A stretch of DNA of 64,000 nt from Candidatus Obscuribacterales bacterium (GTDB lineage: Bacteria > Cyanobacteriota > Vampirovibrionia > Obscuribacterales > Obscuribacteraceae): assembly GCA_019744775.1 (NCBI GenBank), contig JAIETZ010000002.1:558001-622000 (forward strand). Direction: 5' to 3'. Shown piece after piece: positions 1-7,625 of this stretch; position 1 is the stretch's first letter, and every line of letters starts with the position of its first letter. The notes below the pieces were generated by a model that was given only the letters and a program-made list of their open reading frames with translations, ran no database searches and was not told where the DNA came from. The position numbers were made by a program, and so were the translations under genes.

Positions 1-164
1 TTTCTTCTGAAATCGACTTTAGGTGCGTCTTGGCGGTTGAGAGAATGTCGTTCCCAGAATTTTTGCCAGTCGGCTTTGTTGCGAATGGTGTGTGCACCCG
101 TCTCCGTAATCTGACTGCGAGAACCTTGTTGAAGGTTGGAGAAGCTAACTTCTTTGTTGTTCAT
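1..164 (-). CDS. PrcB-like C-terminal domain protein, N-terminal part (runs off left edge)
   Basis: Reading leftwards from an ATG at 164, an open frame of 54 codons continues to the window edge, so only the N-terminus is seen. A GAGG ribosome site lies 9 bases upstream. The visible protein has W..FW..HS spacing followed by PKVDF, which resembles the start of the PrcB_C domain (a small beta domain found in PrcB, which stabilises PrtP protease in Treponema, and in many stand-alone proteins). Everything after residue 54 is missing, so the family call rests on this short stretch. An open frame on the opposite strand over the same bases lacks a ribosome site and looks like a shadow. Confidence 0.6.
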   Translation of the reverse strand, partial: MNNKEVSFSNLQQGSRSQITETGAHTIRNKADWQKFWERHSLNRQDAPKVDFRR

Positions 165-377
165 GGTTGTATTCCTCAATGGGAGTTAATAGCAGCTCAG
201 CAGTTGACAGAGATCTCTATCACCTCGCCTCTCTTCGTTCGCCTGCATGGCGAACTTTTATCGTTTGAGTCTGGCGCGTACTTTGGTAGAAACGGATCTC
301 TTTGCTGAACTTAGGTCAAATGGAAATTCAACCTACAAAATTTGCTTCTACTAAATCAATAAAGTTCTATTGGATAT

Positions 378-611
378 TTATGACTTATAGAAATTCTGAA
401 TCATCGCTTGCGCTAACCGCTCGAGAGGCAACCGAACGACAACAAACACTTGCCAAGGGGCACTAGCTTCGCTAGGTTTCAAAAAGCCCTGAAAGCCAGT
501 CTGTACTAGCTTGCGCAGGCTTTCAAAGAGGACTTTACTTGTAATTAACCAGTCTGTAGAAGCTTTATTTGAAATTACCCTTTTTGTTACTGTGAAATTA
601 GATTGAAACAT
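378..611 (-). CDS. small hypothetical protein (77 aa), doubtful
   Basis: An open frame of 77 codons starts at ATG 611, with only a weak purine stretch (AAAGAAA) in front. The product is mildly basic, with an amphipathic C-terminal half (LERLAQAMIQNF), and resembles nothing I recognise. It lies alone between the PrcB-like gene and the first gene of the plus-strand cluster. It could equally be non-coding; the weak ribosome site contrasts with the strong sites on almost every other gene here. Confidence 0.3.
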   Translation of the reverse strand: MFQSNFTVTKRVISNKASTDWLITSKVLFESLRKLVQTGFQGFLKPSEASAPWQVFVVVRLPLERLAQAMIQNFYKS

Positions 612-716
612 AGTTTCTTTTATTCAGGTATTTCAAACCAGAAAACCTCATCTAATGAGTATTTCTAATTCCCACTAGGAGCTTTAGCGCTCTGCAGGTG
701 GTGCCAGTTTTCTTCA

Positions 717-748
717 GCCGACTCCCCGTGAGTCGGCATTTTTGTTTT
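717..748 (+). terminator. stem-loop with T-tract before the first plus-strand gene
   Basis: A perfect 8 bp stem (GCCGACTC / GAGTCGGC, loop CCCGT) is followed by ATTTTTGTTTT and then directly by the GGAG ribosome site of the gene at 760. It has the form of an intrinsic terminator, but no clear plus-strand gene lies upstream, so it may act as a leader attenuator or an RNA 5' end structure. Confidence 0.6.
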
Positions 749-759
749 GGAGTCAAATC

Positions 760-1305
760 ATGATTAACAACAACCACGACGGAGGTAAGAGCAGGTATCA
801 ACACAACATGGCTCTACTTTCGGAACTGCATAGCATATGCAGAAACATGACCTTTTACGTAAAACACGAAGCTCGTCCTGAAAGTGCCGACGAACTTGAC
901 CCGCAAATAATTCGTTTCACTTTCCGAATCGAGAAAAACAAACGCCAGAGATTTCACACAATTCTGGAAGACCTGCAAAACAACGGCGTCTCTTTCGGAA
1001 TGGGTGTCCGTGAAATCGACCAGGATGAACTCAAAACGAAATGGGTTCAACAATTGACCGGCGACGGTCTTGAATCTTCAAGCCCAATGTGGCGCAAAGA
1101 ATTCTATAATCACTTACGCAGAGCAACCAGAGACTCAAGCGCTCGCCTGGAGTTCACACCACCAAATCGTGAAAATGAGGCAGGTCAAATAAATCTCGTG
1201 GTAATTCTCAATCCCGGACTTCTGGAAAAATTCGAATATGCAATCGACGCATTATCGACTCTAGGAGCAAGCGGTAGCGTAAAAATCGTCGAACAGTCCA
1301 ATTAA
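760..1305 (+). CDS. hypothetical protein (181 aa)
   Basis: I do not recognise this protein. The ATG at 760 is chosen because GGAG lies 7 bases upstream, just after the T-tract of a stem-loop; a TTG six codons earlier lies inside that structure. The product is soluble, charged and without signal peptide or membrane segment. A central part (PQIIRFTFRIEKNKRQRF) and a C-terminal part (INLVVILNPGLLEKF) alternate strands and helices, suggesting a small alpha/beta fold. The next gene starts 17 bases downstream, so the two are probably co-transcribed. Confidence 0.75.
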   Translation: MINNNHDGGKSRYQHNMALLSELHSICRNMTFYVKHEARPESADELDPQIIRFTFRIEKNKRQRFHTILEDLQNNGVSFGMGVREIDQDELKTKWVQQLTGDGLESSSPMWRKEFYNHLRRATRDSSARLEFTPPNRENEAGQINLVVILNPGLLEKFEYAIDALSTLGASGSVKIVEQSN

Positions 1306-1322
1306 TTAAGAGGCATCTCATT

Positions 1323-2192
1323 ATGACCAGCGTGGCATATCTAGGACTCGGAATTATGGGTGGTGCAATGGCGGCCAATTTGGCTACCAAAGGACACTCT
1401 GTTTTCGGCTGGAATCGAACACCCGGTAGACCCGGAGCGAGAGTAGCATCAGAAGCAGGCGCCAATATAATCGGCTCGGCTTCTGATGCAGTCAGCCAAG
1501 CTGATGTTGTTTTTCTTTGTCTCTCGGATGTTAGCGATATTGAGGAAATGCTGCTTGGCGCAAATGCTGTGACCAAAGCAGCAAAGAAAGGCACGCTGTT
1601 TATAGACATGAGCACGACTGGTCCTCAATGCGCACAACATCTGGCTCAAGAATTGGACAAGCTCGGCATGCGCTTTCTTGATGCGCCGGTATCAGGTGGT
1701 GATATCGGCGCTCAAAATGGCACACTGACCATCATGGTTGGTGGAGCTGAATCCGACTTTGAAAAAGCCAAACCACTCTTTGCATGCATTGGCAAAAGCA
1801 TCACCTACTGCGGTCCAACAGGATCCGGACAAGCAGTCAAACTCTGCAATCAAATTCTCTGCGCAGTCAACATGGTTGCCGTCACAGAAGCAATTCGATT
1901 TGCCGAATTAACAGGTATTGATTCGCAACTGGTAATTGATGTGTGCAGCACCGGAGCCGGCGGCTCCTGGGCGCTGAGCAATCTTGGACCGAAAATTCTT
2001 AAGGGAGATTTCGCTCCAGGATTCAAGATAACAGACATGCGAAAAGATCTACGCCTTGTCGGACAGTCTTTGTCTGACGCAAATCACGGTCTTACAGGAA
2101 CCACACTAGCTGCAGAAAACTTTCAGCAGACAGCAGCATTAGAAAGCGGCGACACTCAGGGCACACAAGCCATGATTCGAATCTACCGCTAA
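1323..2192 (+). CDS. 3-hydroxyisobutyrate dehydrogenase family NAD(P)-dependent oxidoreductase
   Basis: A beta-hydroxyacid dehydrogenase of the HIBADH/tartronate-semialdehyde reductase family, which oxidises or reduces short hydroxy acids with NAD(P). The Rossmann motif GLGIMG is at residues 8-13, the substrate-binding SGG at about 124-126 within a DAPVSGGDIGA segment, and the catalytic lysine at about 173 in GSGQAVKLCNQ. The C-terminal helical domain carries the family's GFKITDMRKDL-type segment. The length of 289 aa is normal for the family. AAGAGG precedes ATG 1323. The substrate cannot be told from sequence; a glyoxylate/succinic semialdehyde reductase role is also possible. Its neighbours are unknown proteins and give no pathway clue. 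Confidence 0.93.
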   Translation: MTSVAYLGLGIMGGAMAANLATKGHSVFGWNRTPGRPGARVASEAGANIIGSASDAVSQADVVFLCLSDVSDIEEMLLGANAVTKAAKKGTLFIDMSTTGPQCAQHLAQELDKLGMRFLDAPVSGGDIGAQNGTLTIMVGGAESDFEKAKPLFACIGKSITYCGPTGSGQAVKLCNQILCAVNMVAVTEAIRFAELTGIDSQLVIDVCSTGAGGSWALSNLGPKILKGDFAPGFKITDMRKDLRLVGQSLSDANHGLTGTTLAAENFQQTAALESGDTQGTQAMIRIYR

Positions 2193-2219
2193 CAAATCGC
2201 CTTGAAACCACACGAAATG

Positions 2220-2243
2220 ACACTGCCTTAAGCAGTGTTGTTT
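2220..2243 (+). terminator. intergenic stem-loop with T-rich tail
   Basis: A 7 bp stem (ACACTGC / GCAGTGT, loop CTTAA) is followed by TGTTTT. It lies between the HIBADH-type gene and the gene at 2266, whose AGGAG ribosome site follows a few bases later. It could end the upstream transcript or act as a partial terminator. Confidence 0.6.
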
Positions 2244-2265
2244 TCGCGTATCCAGGAGCCTATTT

Positions 2266-2658
2266 ATGAGTAACAAACCATCAGCAAGAATACTGACAAA
2301 GTGCAACGACAAGCTGCAAACAGCCCTCATCACTCTCTCGGCAAACGAAGAGCTCACAATAATAGCGACACTAAGGGTAACTGGCCCTGAACCGACTATG
2401 CCAGACCCCAAAGATTACCCAACACGAGTTGAATATCGAAAAGCCTGTATCGAGCTACGAAAGGAATTCATCAAGCGCGAGACAGAAGCAACAATCACCG
2501 CACTCGGGAAATTGTCATTGAATGTAAGTCAGCCCGAAGTCAGTCGAGTGATAGTAATCTCCGGAGCGAAAAAGCACATTCTTAAAGCTCTCCGACTAGA
2601 CGGCATCGAACATGCCTCACTCAATGAACAACTAACTCTACTTTCGTCCGACAAATAG
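2266..2658 (+). CDS. hypothetical protein (130 aa)
   Basis: Unrecognised. ATG 2266 has AGGAG seven bases upstream. The protein is soluble and charged. The N-terminal half contains a possible beta-alpha unit, the middle is a basic helix (EYRKACIELRKEFIKRETEA), and the C-terminal part (VSRVIVISGAKKHILKALR) looks like a strand-helix. Only 14 bases separate it from the next gene, so the pair is likely co-transcribed. No cysteine or histidine cluster is present. Confidence 0.7.
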   Translation: MSNKPSARILTKCNDKLQTALITLSANEELTIIATLRVTGPEPTMPDPKDYPTRVEYRKACIELRKEFIKRETEATITALGKLSLNVSQPEVSRVIVISGAKKHILKALRLDGIEHASLNEQLTLLSSDK

Positions 2659-2672
2659 ATGGAGCTAAGTCC

Positions 2673-3635
2673 ATGAACAAACAAAAACAACTTTCGCTAG
2701 CCGCAATTGCTGATCAATTCAGCATAACCGCTGCGGACTCAGTGCAAAATCAAGAGTTGACCAAAGCCTACTACAAGCTTAGCAACCGACTCAAAAGACT
2801 GCTGCCTATAGAAAAAGCATTTGAATATGATCTTCAAGAAAAGTTAGCCGACATGCGAACTGATGTTGCCGATTGTAATTTCCCTCGAATCGACATGACG
2901 TTCCTCAGCATGCGACGCCAACAAGACCTGACTTTTCCCAGACGACAGAAGTGGAGTCCCGGCAGAAACATGTGGGTAGAAGACGACGCGCAGAACACCT
3001 ACAAAGCGCTTGTTCCAAGATTCGCCATCTTTACACCGGATACCGACACTTGCAGCTTCAAGACACAGCTTAAATACGAATATTGGCCGTATGGCGGCGG
3101 ACCTTTTATGAAGTTCGATGTTTCAGGCCAATGCATCGACTATGTTCTCAACTACCAGCTGGTGGAAAAATTGATGAACAAAAAACCATTTTCACAGAAA
3201 GAAGGAGTTTTGTTTAATTCCTCCAACGTAAAATTCTGTGTCAAAGTGCCTGAAGATTTCGAGAAAGTGAAACGATCTCTGAAGAAGGGTGGCACTGATT
3301 TTCTTCACGCCGTAATGCTTGAAGTCAACTACCTACACGAATATCATCAGCACCAAATGAGTTGCATTTGCGAGCCTGAATTCACGTTTTCAACACAGTT
3401 CACAGGCGTACTTCCAGACGACATTCTGGACAATCTGCCTCAATGGCAACAGCTCTTTCACGAAGTATTCTTTGTCGCCGAAGCCGCCGATTGGGCCGTC
3501 AGCGCTCCGCCCCTGCCGCAGTTCAATGCAGATCCTTTGGTAATCGGCAGAATTGGTCTCGACTTCTGGCTGCTAAGCCGATTCGATCTGACATCGGCGG
3601 AAGAATACGTCTCACGAGAGTGGACAACTAAGTAA
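2673..3635 (+). CDS. hypothetical protein (320 aa)
   Basis: Unrecognised soluble protein with no signal peptide. It starts at ATG 2673 behind a GGAG site that overlaps the stop region of the previous gene. The centre is rich in aromatic and proline residues (EYWPYGGGPFMKFDVSG), suggesting a globular beta-rich domain. A stretch near residue 225 (YLHEYHQHQMSCICEPEF) clusters three His and two Cys and could bind metal, though this is only a composition argument. A second open frame inside its 3' part is a shadow. Confidence 0.72.
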   Translation: MNKQKQLSLAAIADQFSITAADSVQNQELTKAYYKLSNRLKRLLPIEKAFEYDLQEKLADMRTDVADCNFPRIDMTFLSMRRQQDLTFPRRQKWSPGRNMWVEDDAQNTYKALVPRFAIFTPDTDTCSFKTQLKYEYWPYGGGPFMKFDVSGQCIDYVLNYQLVEKLMNKKPFSQKEGVLFNSSNVKFCVKVPEDFEKVKRSLKKGGTDFLHAVMLEVNYLHEYHQHQMSCICEPEFTFSTQFTGVLPDDILDNLPQWQQLFHEVFFVAEAADWAVSAPPLPQFNADPLVIGRIGLDFWLLSRFDLTSAEEYVSREWTTK

Positions 3636-3655
3636 TCACATCAATACAGAACAGA

Positions 3656-3697
3656 CAGCACCGCTCAGTGAAGTGGTGCTGCTGTTCACAACTTTTT
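3656..3697 (+). terminator. intergenic stem-loop upstream of adenylate kinase
   Basis: A 9 bp stem with one G-T pair (CAGCACCGC / GTGGTGCTG, 8-base loop) is followed by CTGTTCACAACTTTTT. The T-run abuts the GGAGG ribosome site of the adenylate kinase gene. Confidence 0.5.
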
Positions 3698-3710
3698 GGA
3701 GGGCAACCTT

Positions 3711-4451
3711 ATGCCTCAATTCGTAGTCGTATTAGCCGTTGTGGCATTGGTTCTTGTAGTTGAATCAGTTTTGAGAGCCCGCAACTACAACGGCAAGAAG
3801 CACAACGTCATCTTTATGGGTGCTCCCGGTTCGGGCAAAGGCACCCAAGCAAGTCATCTGGCAAAAGACTTGAACATCCCGCACTTGTCATCAGGTGACT
3901 TACTGCGTAAAGCAGTCATGGAGGGATCTCCAACCGGCGAAGAGATAAAGTCCTACATCGAAAAAGGCCAATTGGCCCCCGATGACCTTATCAACAAGAT
4001 GATCGCCCAAGAACTCTCAAAGCCCGATTACAAAAACGGTTTTATCCTTGACGGATATCCGCGAACAGTCGAGCAAGCAGAATTCCTCGATAATTATCTC
4101 GATGAAGACAATCGCTACATCACAGCTGTAATCGAACTCCAAGTAGATGAAGAAGTACTCGTCGAAAGAATCGCCGGCAGACGTATATGTGGCAACGGAC
4201 AGTGCAACGCTTCTTATCACCTCAAGTTCAAACCACCACTAGTTCCTGGCACTTGCGACCTATGTCGTCGACCTCTTATTCAAAGAGCCGATGACACTGA
4301 AGCTGTTCTAAGAGAACGCATCGAACGCCACGAGCAGCGCATCGTGCCGTTGCTTCAGCACTATCACCATCAAGGCACTCTCAAAGAAATGAAAGGCGAA
4401 GGTCCTCTAGAGGAAATCTACGACGACATTCTACTTTCACTCGGCATTTAG
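3711..4451 (+). CDS. adk: adenylate kinase with N-terminal membrane anchor
   Basis: Interconverts ATP+AMP and 2 ADP. The P-loop GAPGSGKGT is at residues 37-45, the AMP-binding/core segment LDGYPRT near 113-119, and a LID domain has four cysteines (160, 165, 182, 185) typical of zinc-type adenylate kinases, followed by QRADD. Two things are odd. The first ~20 residues are a hydrophobic helix (FVVVLAVVALVLVV) absent from normal adenylate kinases, followed by a basic segment, so the enzyme is probably tethered to the cytoplasmic face of the membrane. The first zinc pair is spaced C-x4-C instead of C-x2-C. ATG 3711 is chosen because of GGAGG 7 bases upstream; an upstream TTG overlaps that site. 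It may be a second, specialised copy. Confidence 0.93.
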   Translation: MPQFVVVLAVVALVLVVESVLRARNYNGKKHNVIFMGAPGSGKGTQASHLAKDLNIPHLSSGDLLRKAVMEGSPTGEEIKSYIEKGQLAPDDLINKMIAQELSKPDYKNGFILDGYPRTVEQAEFLDNYLDEDNRYITAVIELQVDEEVLVERIAGRRICGNGQCNASYHLKFKPPLVPGTCDLCRRPLIQRADDTEAVLRERIERHEQRIVPLLQHYHHQGTLKEMKGEGPLEEIYDDILLSLGI

Positions 4452-4475
4452 AAGAGGAAATCTCATGAGTACAAC

Positions 4476-4510
4476 AAACGGATATGTTCTTCAATGGACA
4501 TGTCCGTTTT
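4476..4510 (+). terminator. intergenic stem-loop after adenylate kinase
   Basis: A 12 bp stem with one G-T pair (AAACGGATATGT / ACATGTCCGTTT, 10-base loop) ends in TTTT. It lies between two candidate starts of the next gene (4465 and 4528). A structure this strong is more likely non-coding, which favours the later start. Confidence 0.55.
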
Positions 4511-4527
4511 ACCATAGGAAACATATT

Positions 4528-5064
4528 ATGAAAAATACAATAGTCAACGTCACAAAATACGTGCTGACTGCACTCAATCAAGACAAGTACGTACTCGCTG
4601 GACTCGCACTCACATTATTTGTGCTTAGCTCAGCATTCCCTGCTTCAATTCACTTGGGTGCTAATACTCTTGTCTCAGCCCTTATAGCAGCAGTATTTGT
4701 TCATATCAGCTTGATAGTTGCAGTGCCGATTACGTTTGCTTTGTTTGATTACACCAAGGTGGGCGAATACAAGCTCTCCCTCAAACAATTGTCACTGAAA
4801 GAAAAACTCTTCATCGCCACACTAACCTTCGGTTTGGGGGCGATAGGACTGCAAGTACTGTCTTCGCTTTTCTCCTCGGTAATTTCACTGTCAAGCAGCA
4901 TGGTTGCCGTCCTTGTCATATTCGCTTGCGAAATTGTGGCACTCGGCATAGACAGATTTGAGGAAGTTTTGAAAGACCGTGACGACGACGAGGGGATGAC
5001 ACGTCAAGGCAAACGCAAACCCACTCAATCAAAACGCAAACCCTCTAAACCAAAAGGAAAATAA
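4528..5064 (+). CDS. hypothetical membrane protein with basic C-terminal tail (178 aa)
   Basis: Unrecognised integral membrane protein. About four hydrophobic segments are visible (starting near LAGLALTLFVLS, LVSALIAAVFVHISL, LFIATLTFGLGAIGL and SSSMVAVLVIFACEI), followed by an acidic patch and then a lysine/arginine/proline-rich tail (KRKPTQSKRKPSKPKGK) that probably stays cytoplasmic and may touch nucleic acid or phospholipid. Start choice: ATG 4528 has AGGAA upstream and lies after a stem-loop; ATG 4465 also has a good GAGG site but would put the stem-loop inside the coding region. The next gene begins 4 bases after the stop. Confidence 0.75.
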   Translation: MKNTIVNVTKYVLTALNQDKYVLAGLALTLFVLSSAFPASIHLGANTLVSALIAAVFVHISLIVAVPITFALFDYTKVGEYKLSLKQLSLKEKLFIATLTFGLGAIGLQVLSSLFSSVISLSSSMVAVLVIFACEIVALGIDRFEEVLKDRDDDEGMTRQGKRKPTQSKRKPSKPKGK

Positions 5065-5068
5065 GTCT

Positions 5069-5677
5069 ATGAAACTAATGACCGCATTAGCTTTACTTGG
5101 AGTCTTATGCCTGCAGGTTGGAGCCACACCAGTGTCCGCGCAGAGCTGCAAAACGGAGAAGGAATGTCAGCGTCAGATGCGACAATTTTTCGACGTGCAA
5201 AAGTCGATTAGCCTCAATGTCTCCAGCGGGTCGGCACTTGTCGAACCGGACGGCAGACAATTCACGGTAAAAAAGAGCTCCAAATTCAAATTTGTCGGAT
5301 TTCTCAAGCTAACCGTAAATGGCTCCGGCACTATCAGAAAGTCATTTCCGAATGGCGAGCAGGGGGGCACCGTCACCTTTGATGGAGTAGGCACCATCGA
5401 ATACAACGATAGCGGGCAAGTGGTGTTTGAGAGCAGCAAAGAACACAAACTGAGTGTGACTGCTGTCGACGTAACACATGTGGTGCTATTAGATAACACC
5501 ACAGGCGTTGTTAAACAGTGCAAATTCGTTGATGCCTATAGAAATTCCGAGGTATATGCCTTGGCTTGCGATCAAGTTTCTGCATACACTGAGGCTACTG
5601 CAATGGTCTGGCGCTGCAAAACATCCAAAGCGCACGACAACGCAAAGGTGACCGAGGTCAAATCAATAGCTCAATAG
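5069..5677 (+). CDS. secreted hypothetical protein (202 aa)
   Basis: A Sec signal peptide is clear: Lys at position 2, a hydrophobic core (ALALLGVLCLQV) and a likely signal peptidase I site after VSA near residue 24. The mature part is beta-rich and polar, with an even spread of Gly, Val and Ser (SGSALVEPDGRQF, GSGTIRKSFPNG), and has cysteine pairs near its start and end. I do not recognise the family. It starts 4 bases after the membrane protein gene and is followed by a palindromic repeat. Confidence 0.75.
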   Translation: MKLMTALALLGVLCLQVGATPVSAQSCKTEKECQRQMRQFFDVQKSISLNVSSGSALVEPDGRQFTVKKSSKFKFVGFLKLTVNGSGTIRKSFPNGEQGGTVTFDGVGTIEYNDSGQVVFESSKEHKLSVTAVDVTHVVLLDNTTGVVKQCKFVDAYRNSEVYALACDQVSAYTEATAMVWRCKTSKAHDNAKVTEVKSIAQ

Positions 5678-5679
5678 CC

Positions 5680-5757
5680 TTTGTCATTCTGAGCGAAGCG
5701 AAGAATCTCACGTCTTGAACACGCGAGATTCTTCGGCTGGCGCCTCAGAATGACAAA
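5680..5757. repeat. palindromic repeat family A, copy 1
   Basis: A 78 bp imperfect palindrome has outer arms TTTGTCATTCTGAG / CTCAGAATGACAAA and inner arms GAAGAATCTC / GAGATTCTTC. It lies between two plus-strand genes just before the AAGGAG site of the gene at 5779. Seven related copies occur in this window. Confidence 0.92.
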
Positions 5758-5778
5758 TTGAACAAGGAGACCGTAATC

Positions 5779-6513
5779 ATGGTTACAAGAAAAATCACAT
5801 CGACATTGATGTCCCTGATTTTCTTGAGCGGAGTTTCCATCAGCAGCGCATTCTGTGCTCCTGACTCATCACTGCGTTCAACAAAACCGGCGATATCTTC
5901 TACCAAACCTCAACTCAAAGGCAAAATCACACAAGATGCCTGCGACTTGAAGACCCAACAACCAAAAGTGGATTCAACCCCACCACTGACAGGCAAAATC
6001 AAGAGGCACGCTCTTTGGGATGCATACGAAATCGTTCTCAGCAAAACTGATGATTTGGGACGCGTGCCTAAATGCTTCCTCCACATTCAAACTATCTTCG
6101 AAGTGCTAAAAAATCCGAAGGTAGACGACAACACCAAGCGCTTTCTGTCATTTCTCGTCAAAAACTGGGGCACCTTCACTACCAATGAAGATCCGCCTCC
6201 GCTTAACCTGGAAGTATTGGGAGAGTGCATTTGGGCAGTCGCCGAGCAAAGCATACCGCTTAATGGTCGCGAGGACTCATCCGGAACACCCACTAAGATA
6301 ACGTACTTCGTCGTCGATGCCGATCACGACAACATGCTCACGCGAGAAGAATTGGAGACAGCCATCAGAACTCTTGATGCCGTACCAATTGCTCAGAAGC
6401 GCAAAGAAGGTCACTTCAACTACTTCCGCATGAGGGCAACGCTTAGTCTGCTTCTGGAAAGCTTCGACATGTTCGATGCACAGACTAATAAAGAAGCGTA
6501 CAAATACTTGTAA
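5779..6513 (+). CDS. exported EF-hand-like protein (244 aa)
   Basis: The N-terminus (basic, then LMSLIFLSGVSISSAFCA) looks like a signal peptide, followed by a low-complexity Ser/Thr/Lys/Pro linker. The C-terminal third contains a canonical EF-hand loop, DADHDNMLTREEL, with Asp at positions 1, 3 and 5, Thr at 9 and Glu at 12, so calcium binding is likely. Only one clear EF-hand is seen; the remainder is helical and unrecognised. Start ATG 5779 is supported by AAGGAG nine bases upstream. Repeat elements flank the gene on both sides. Function beyond calcium binding is unknown. Confidence 0.8.
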   Translation: MVTRKITSTLMSLIFLSGVSISSAFCAPDSSLRSTKPAISSTKPQLKGKITQDACDLKTQQPKVDSTPPLTGKIKRHALWDAYEIVLSKTDDLGRVPKCFLHIQTIFEVLKNPKVDDNTKRFLSFLVKNWGTFTTNEDPPPLNLEVLGECIWAVAEQSIPLNGREDSSGTPTKITYFVVDADHDNMLTREELETAIRTLDAVPIAQKRKEGHFNYFRMRATLSLLLESFDMFDAQTNKEAYKYL

Positions 6514-6524
6514 CCCTCTCTTTC

Positions 6525-6596
6525 CGTCACCCTGAGCAAATGCGAAGGGTCTCGCACGTTAAGGCGTGAGATTCTTCGCTGTCGCTCAGAATGACA
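6525..6596. repeat. palindromic repeat family A, copy 2
   Basis: About 72 bp; arms GTCACCCTGAGC / GCTCAGAATGAC and an inner GAGATTCTTC arm. It is more diverged on the left side than copy 1. It sits between two plus-strand genes. Confidence 0.88.
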
Positions 6597-6639
6597 GATG
6601 CTCAAAACACATACATGCCACCAAAGGAGGTGAAAACAA

Positions 6640-6978
6640 ATGAACAGATACGCTGATATCATCGCTCTACTTAAAGCCGGTAAAACGGTTACTTTCAGAG
6701 GCAAGGGAAATTCAATGGTGCCAATTATCTACTCCGGACAGGAGGAGACACTGGAACCAATTACCGATCCGTCCACCATTCGAAGAGGTGACGCTGTCTT
6801 TTGCAAAGTACGTGGCAACGTATTTACGCACAAGGTAACGGGCATCCGTAAGAATGGCGAGAAATTGGAATTTCAAATTTCCAATAACCACGGACATGTA
6901 AATGGCTGGACACCTCAAGAGCATCTCTATGGCAGACTAATTGCCATAGACGGTAAGCCTTATCGAACAAGACGCTGA
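6640..6978 (+). CDS. S24/S26 peptidase-fold protein (signal-peptidase-like)
   Basis: A 112 aa protein with the S24/S26 core: GNSMVP near residues 24-29 carries the presumptive serine nucleophile, followed by the GDAVFCK strand and FTHKV, where the signal peptidase/LexA fold has its base. In SipW-type enzymes a histidine takes this place; here both His and Lys are adjacent. There is no membrane segment and no DNA-binding domain, so it is neither a normal signal peptidase nor a LexA repressor. The ribosome site AAAGGAGG is one of the strongest in the window. The substrate is unknown. Confidence 0.75.
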   Translation: MNRYADIIALLKAGKTVTFRGKGNSMVPIIYSGQEETLEPITDPSTIRRGDAVFCKVRGNVFTHKVTGIRKNGEKLEFQISNNHGHVNGWTPQEHLYGRLIAIDGKPYRTRR

Positions 6979-6983
6979 CCGGT

Positions 6984-7226
6984 TTAGTTTAAAAGCGCAC
7001 TGTCTTGATCTTGAGAATCATCTTTGGGCTGCTCTTGTTCGCCAACACCAAACAAGGTTGCCCAAAAGCCTTGTGGTTTTGTGTTTGACGGGCTTATTAC
7101 GACTGTACTGCGCCCGGCTAACTCGGCTCCGCCTTGATACACAGGCATGACATAGCCGCAAGTCGAACAGAGATGTTTGTTCGCCGGCACTTTAAACTTG
7201 CATCTAGGACAAAGTACGTATTGCAT
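6984..7226 (-). CDS. zinc-ribbon protein (80 aa)
   Basis: A small protein opening with a zinc ribbon: CPRC at residues 6-9 and CSTC about 12 residues later, then a Gly/Ala linker and an acidic Gln/Asp-rich C-terminus. ATG 7226 is adopted. An in-frame TTG 36 bases upstream with AGGAG in front would add a hydrophobic extension and is a real alternative. It is convergent with the S24/S26-like gene (5 bp gap) and divergent from the gene at 7293. Confidence 0.65.
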   Translation of the reverse strand: MQYVLCPRCKFKVPANKHLCSTCGYVMPVYQGGAELAGRSTVVISPSNTKPQGFWATLFGVGEQEQPKDDSQDQDSALLN

Positions 7227-7292
7227 AAGTGATTTCAGTATAACATGTAGCAACTTAACTCCTGCCAGCAGCATGGCAATGTCAAGCTATAT

Positions 7293-7517
7293 ATGCCTAG
7301 ACTGATACTCACCTTCAAAACCATGTTCGACGTGCTGGCAGCCGACAAGTTGTTGCGAGAGAAATTCGCTTGCCGCCCCACTCCTACACCTCCGGGACTG
7401 CCGACATCAATATGCGGCATGTCACTGGAATTACTAAGTTCGGAAGATCAGGATGCAGTAATTGAAACCCTGAAAACCGGACAACTCAGTCCTTCTGGAA
7501 TCCATCAGATCGACTGA
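7293..7517 (+). CDS. DUF3343 domain protein (putative Se/S carrier-like)
   Basis: A 74 aa protein with the DUF3343 layout: LILTFKTMFDVLAADKLL at the N-terminus (strand plus helix), an RPTPTPPGL segment and the small TSICGMSL motif with its single cysteine. Family members are annotated as putative selenium/sulfur carriers, often near selenium metabolism or cysteine desulfurase genes, but no such neighbour is present here. No clear ribosome site precedes ATG 7293, so it may have a very short leader. It is divergent from the zinc-ribbon gene with a 66 bp gap. Confidence 0.7.
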   Translation: MPRLILTFKTMFDVLAADKLLREKFACRPTPTPPGLPTSICGMSLELLSSEDQDAVIETLKTGQLSPSGIHQID

Positions 7518-7625
7518 TAGACCAACCTAAGTCTAAGCTCCACCTCCATTTCAAGAGGTCGAGCACCATATTTCACAAATGCGCGCAGCTTTTGCTGGGC
7601 GCCATATCGCCACGAGGATACAACG

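Noticed and set aside
30-308. Plus-strand open frame of 92 codons near the left edge
   Set aside because: It lies opposite the PrcB-like start, has no ribosome site and reads low-complexity sequence; the minus-strand frame has a proper site and family motifs.
4465-4527. Earlier start for the membrane protein after adenylate kinase
   Set aside because: It has a fair ribosome site, but the first 21 codons would contain a 12 bp stem-loop with T-tract; the later start fits the local pattern. Not fully excluded.
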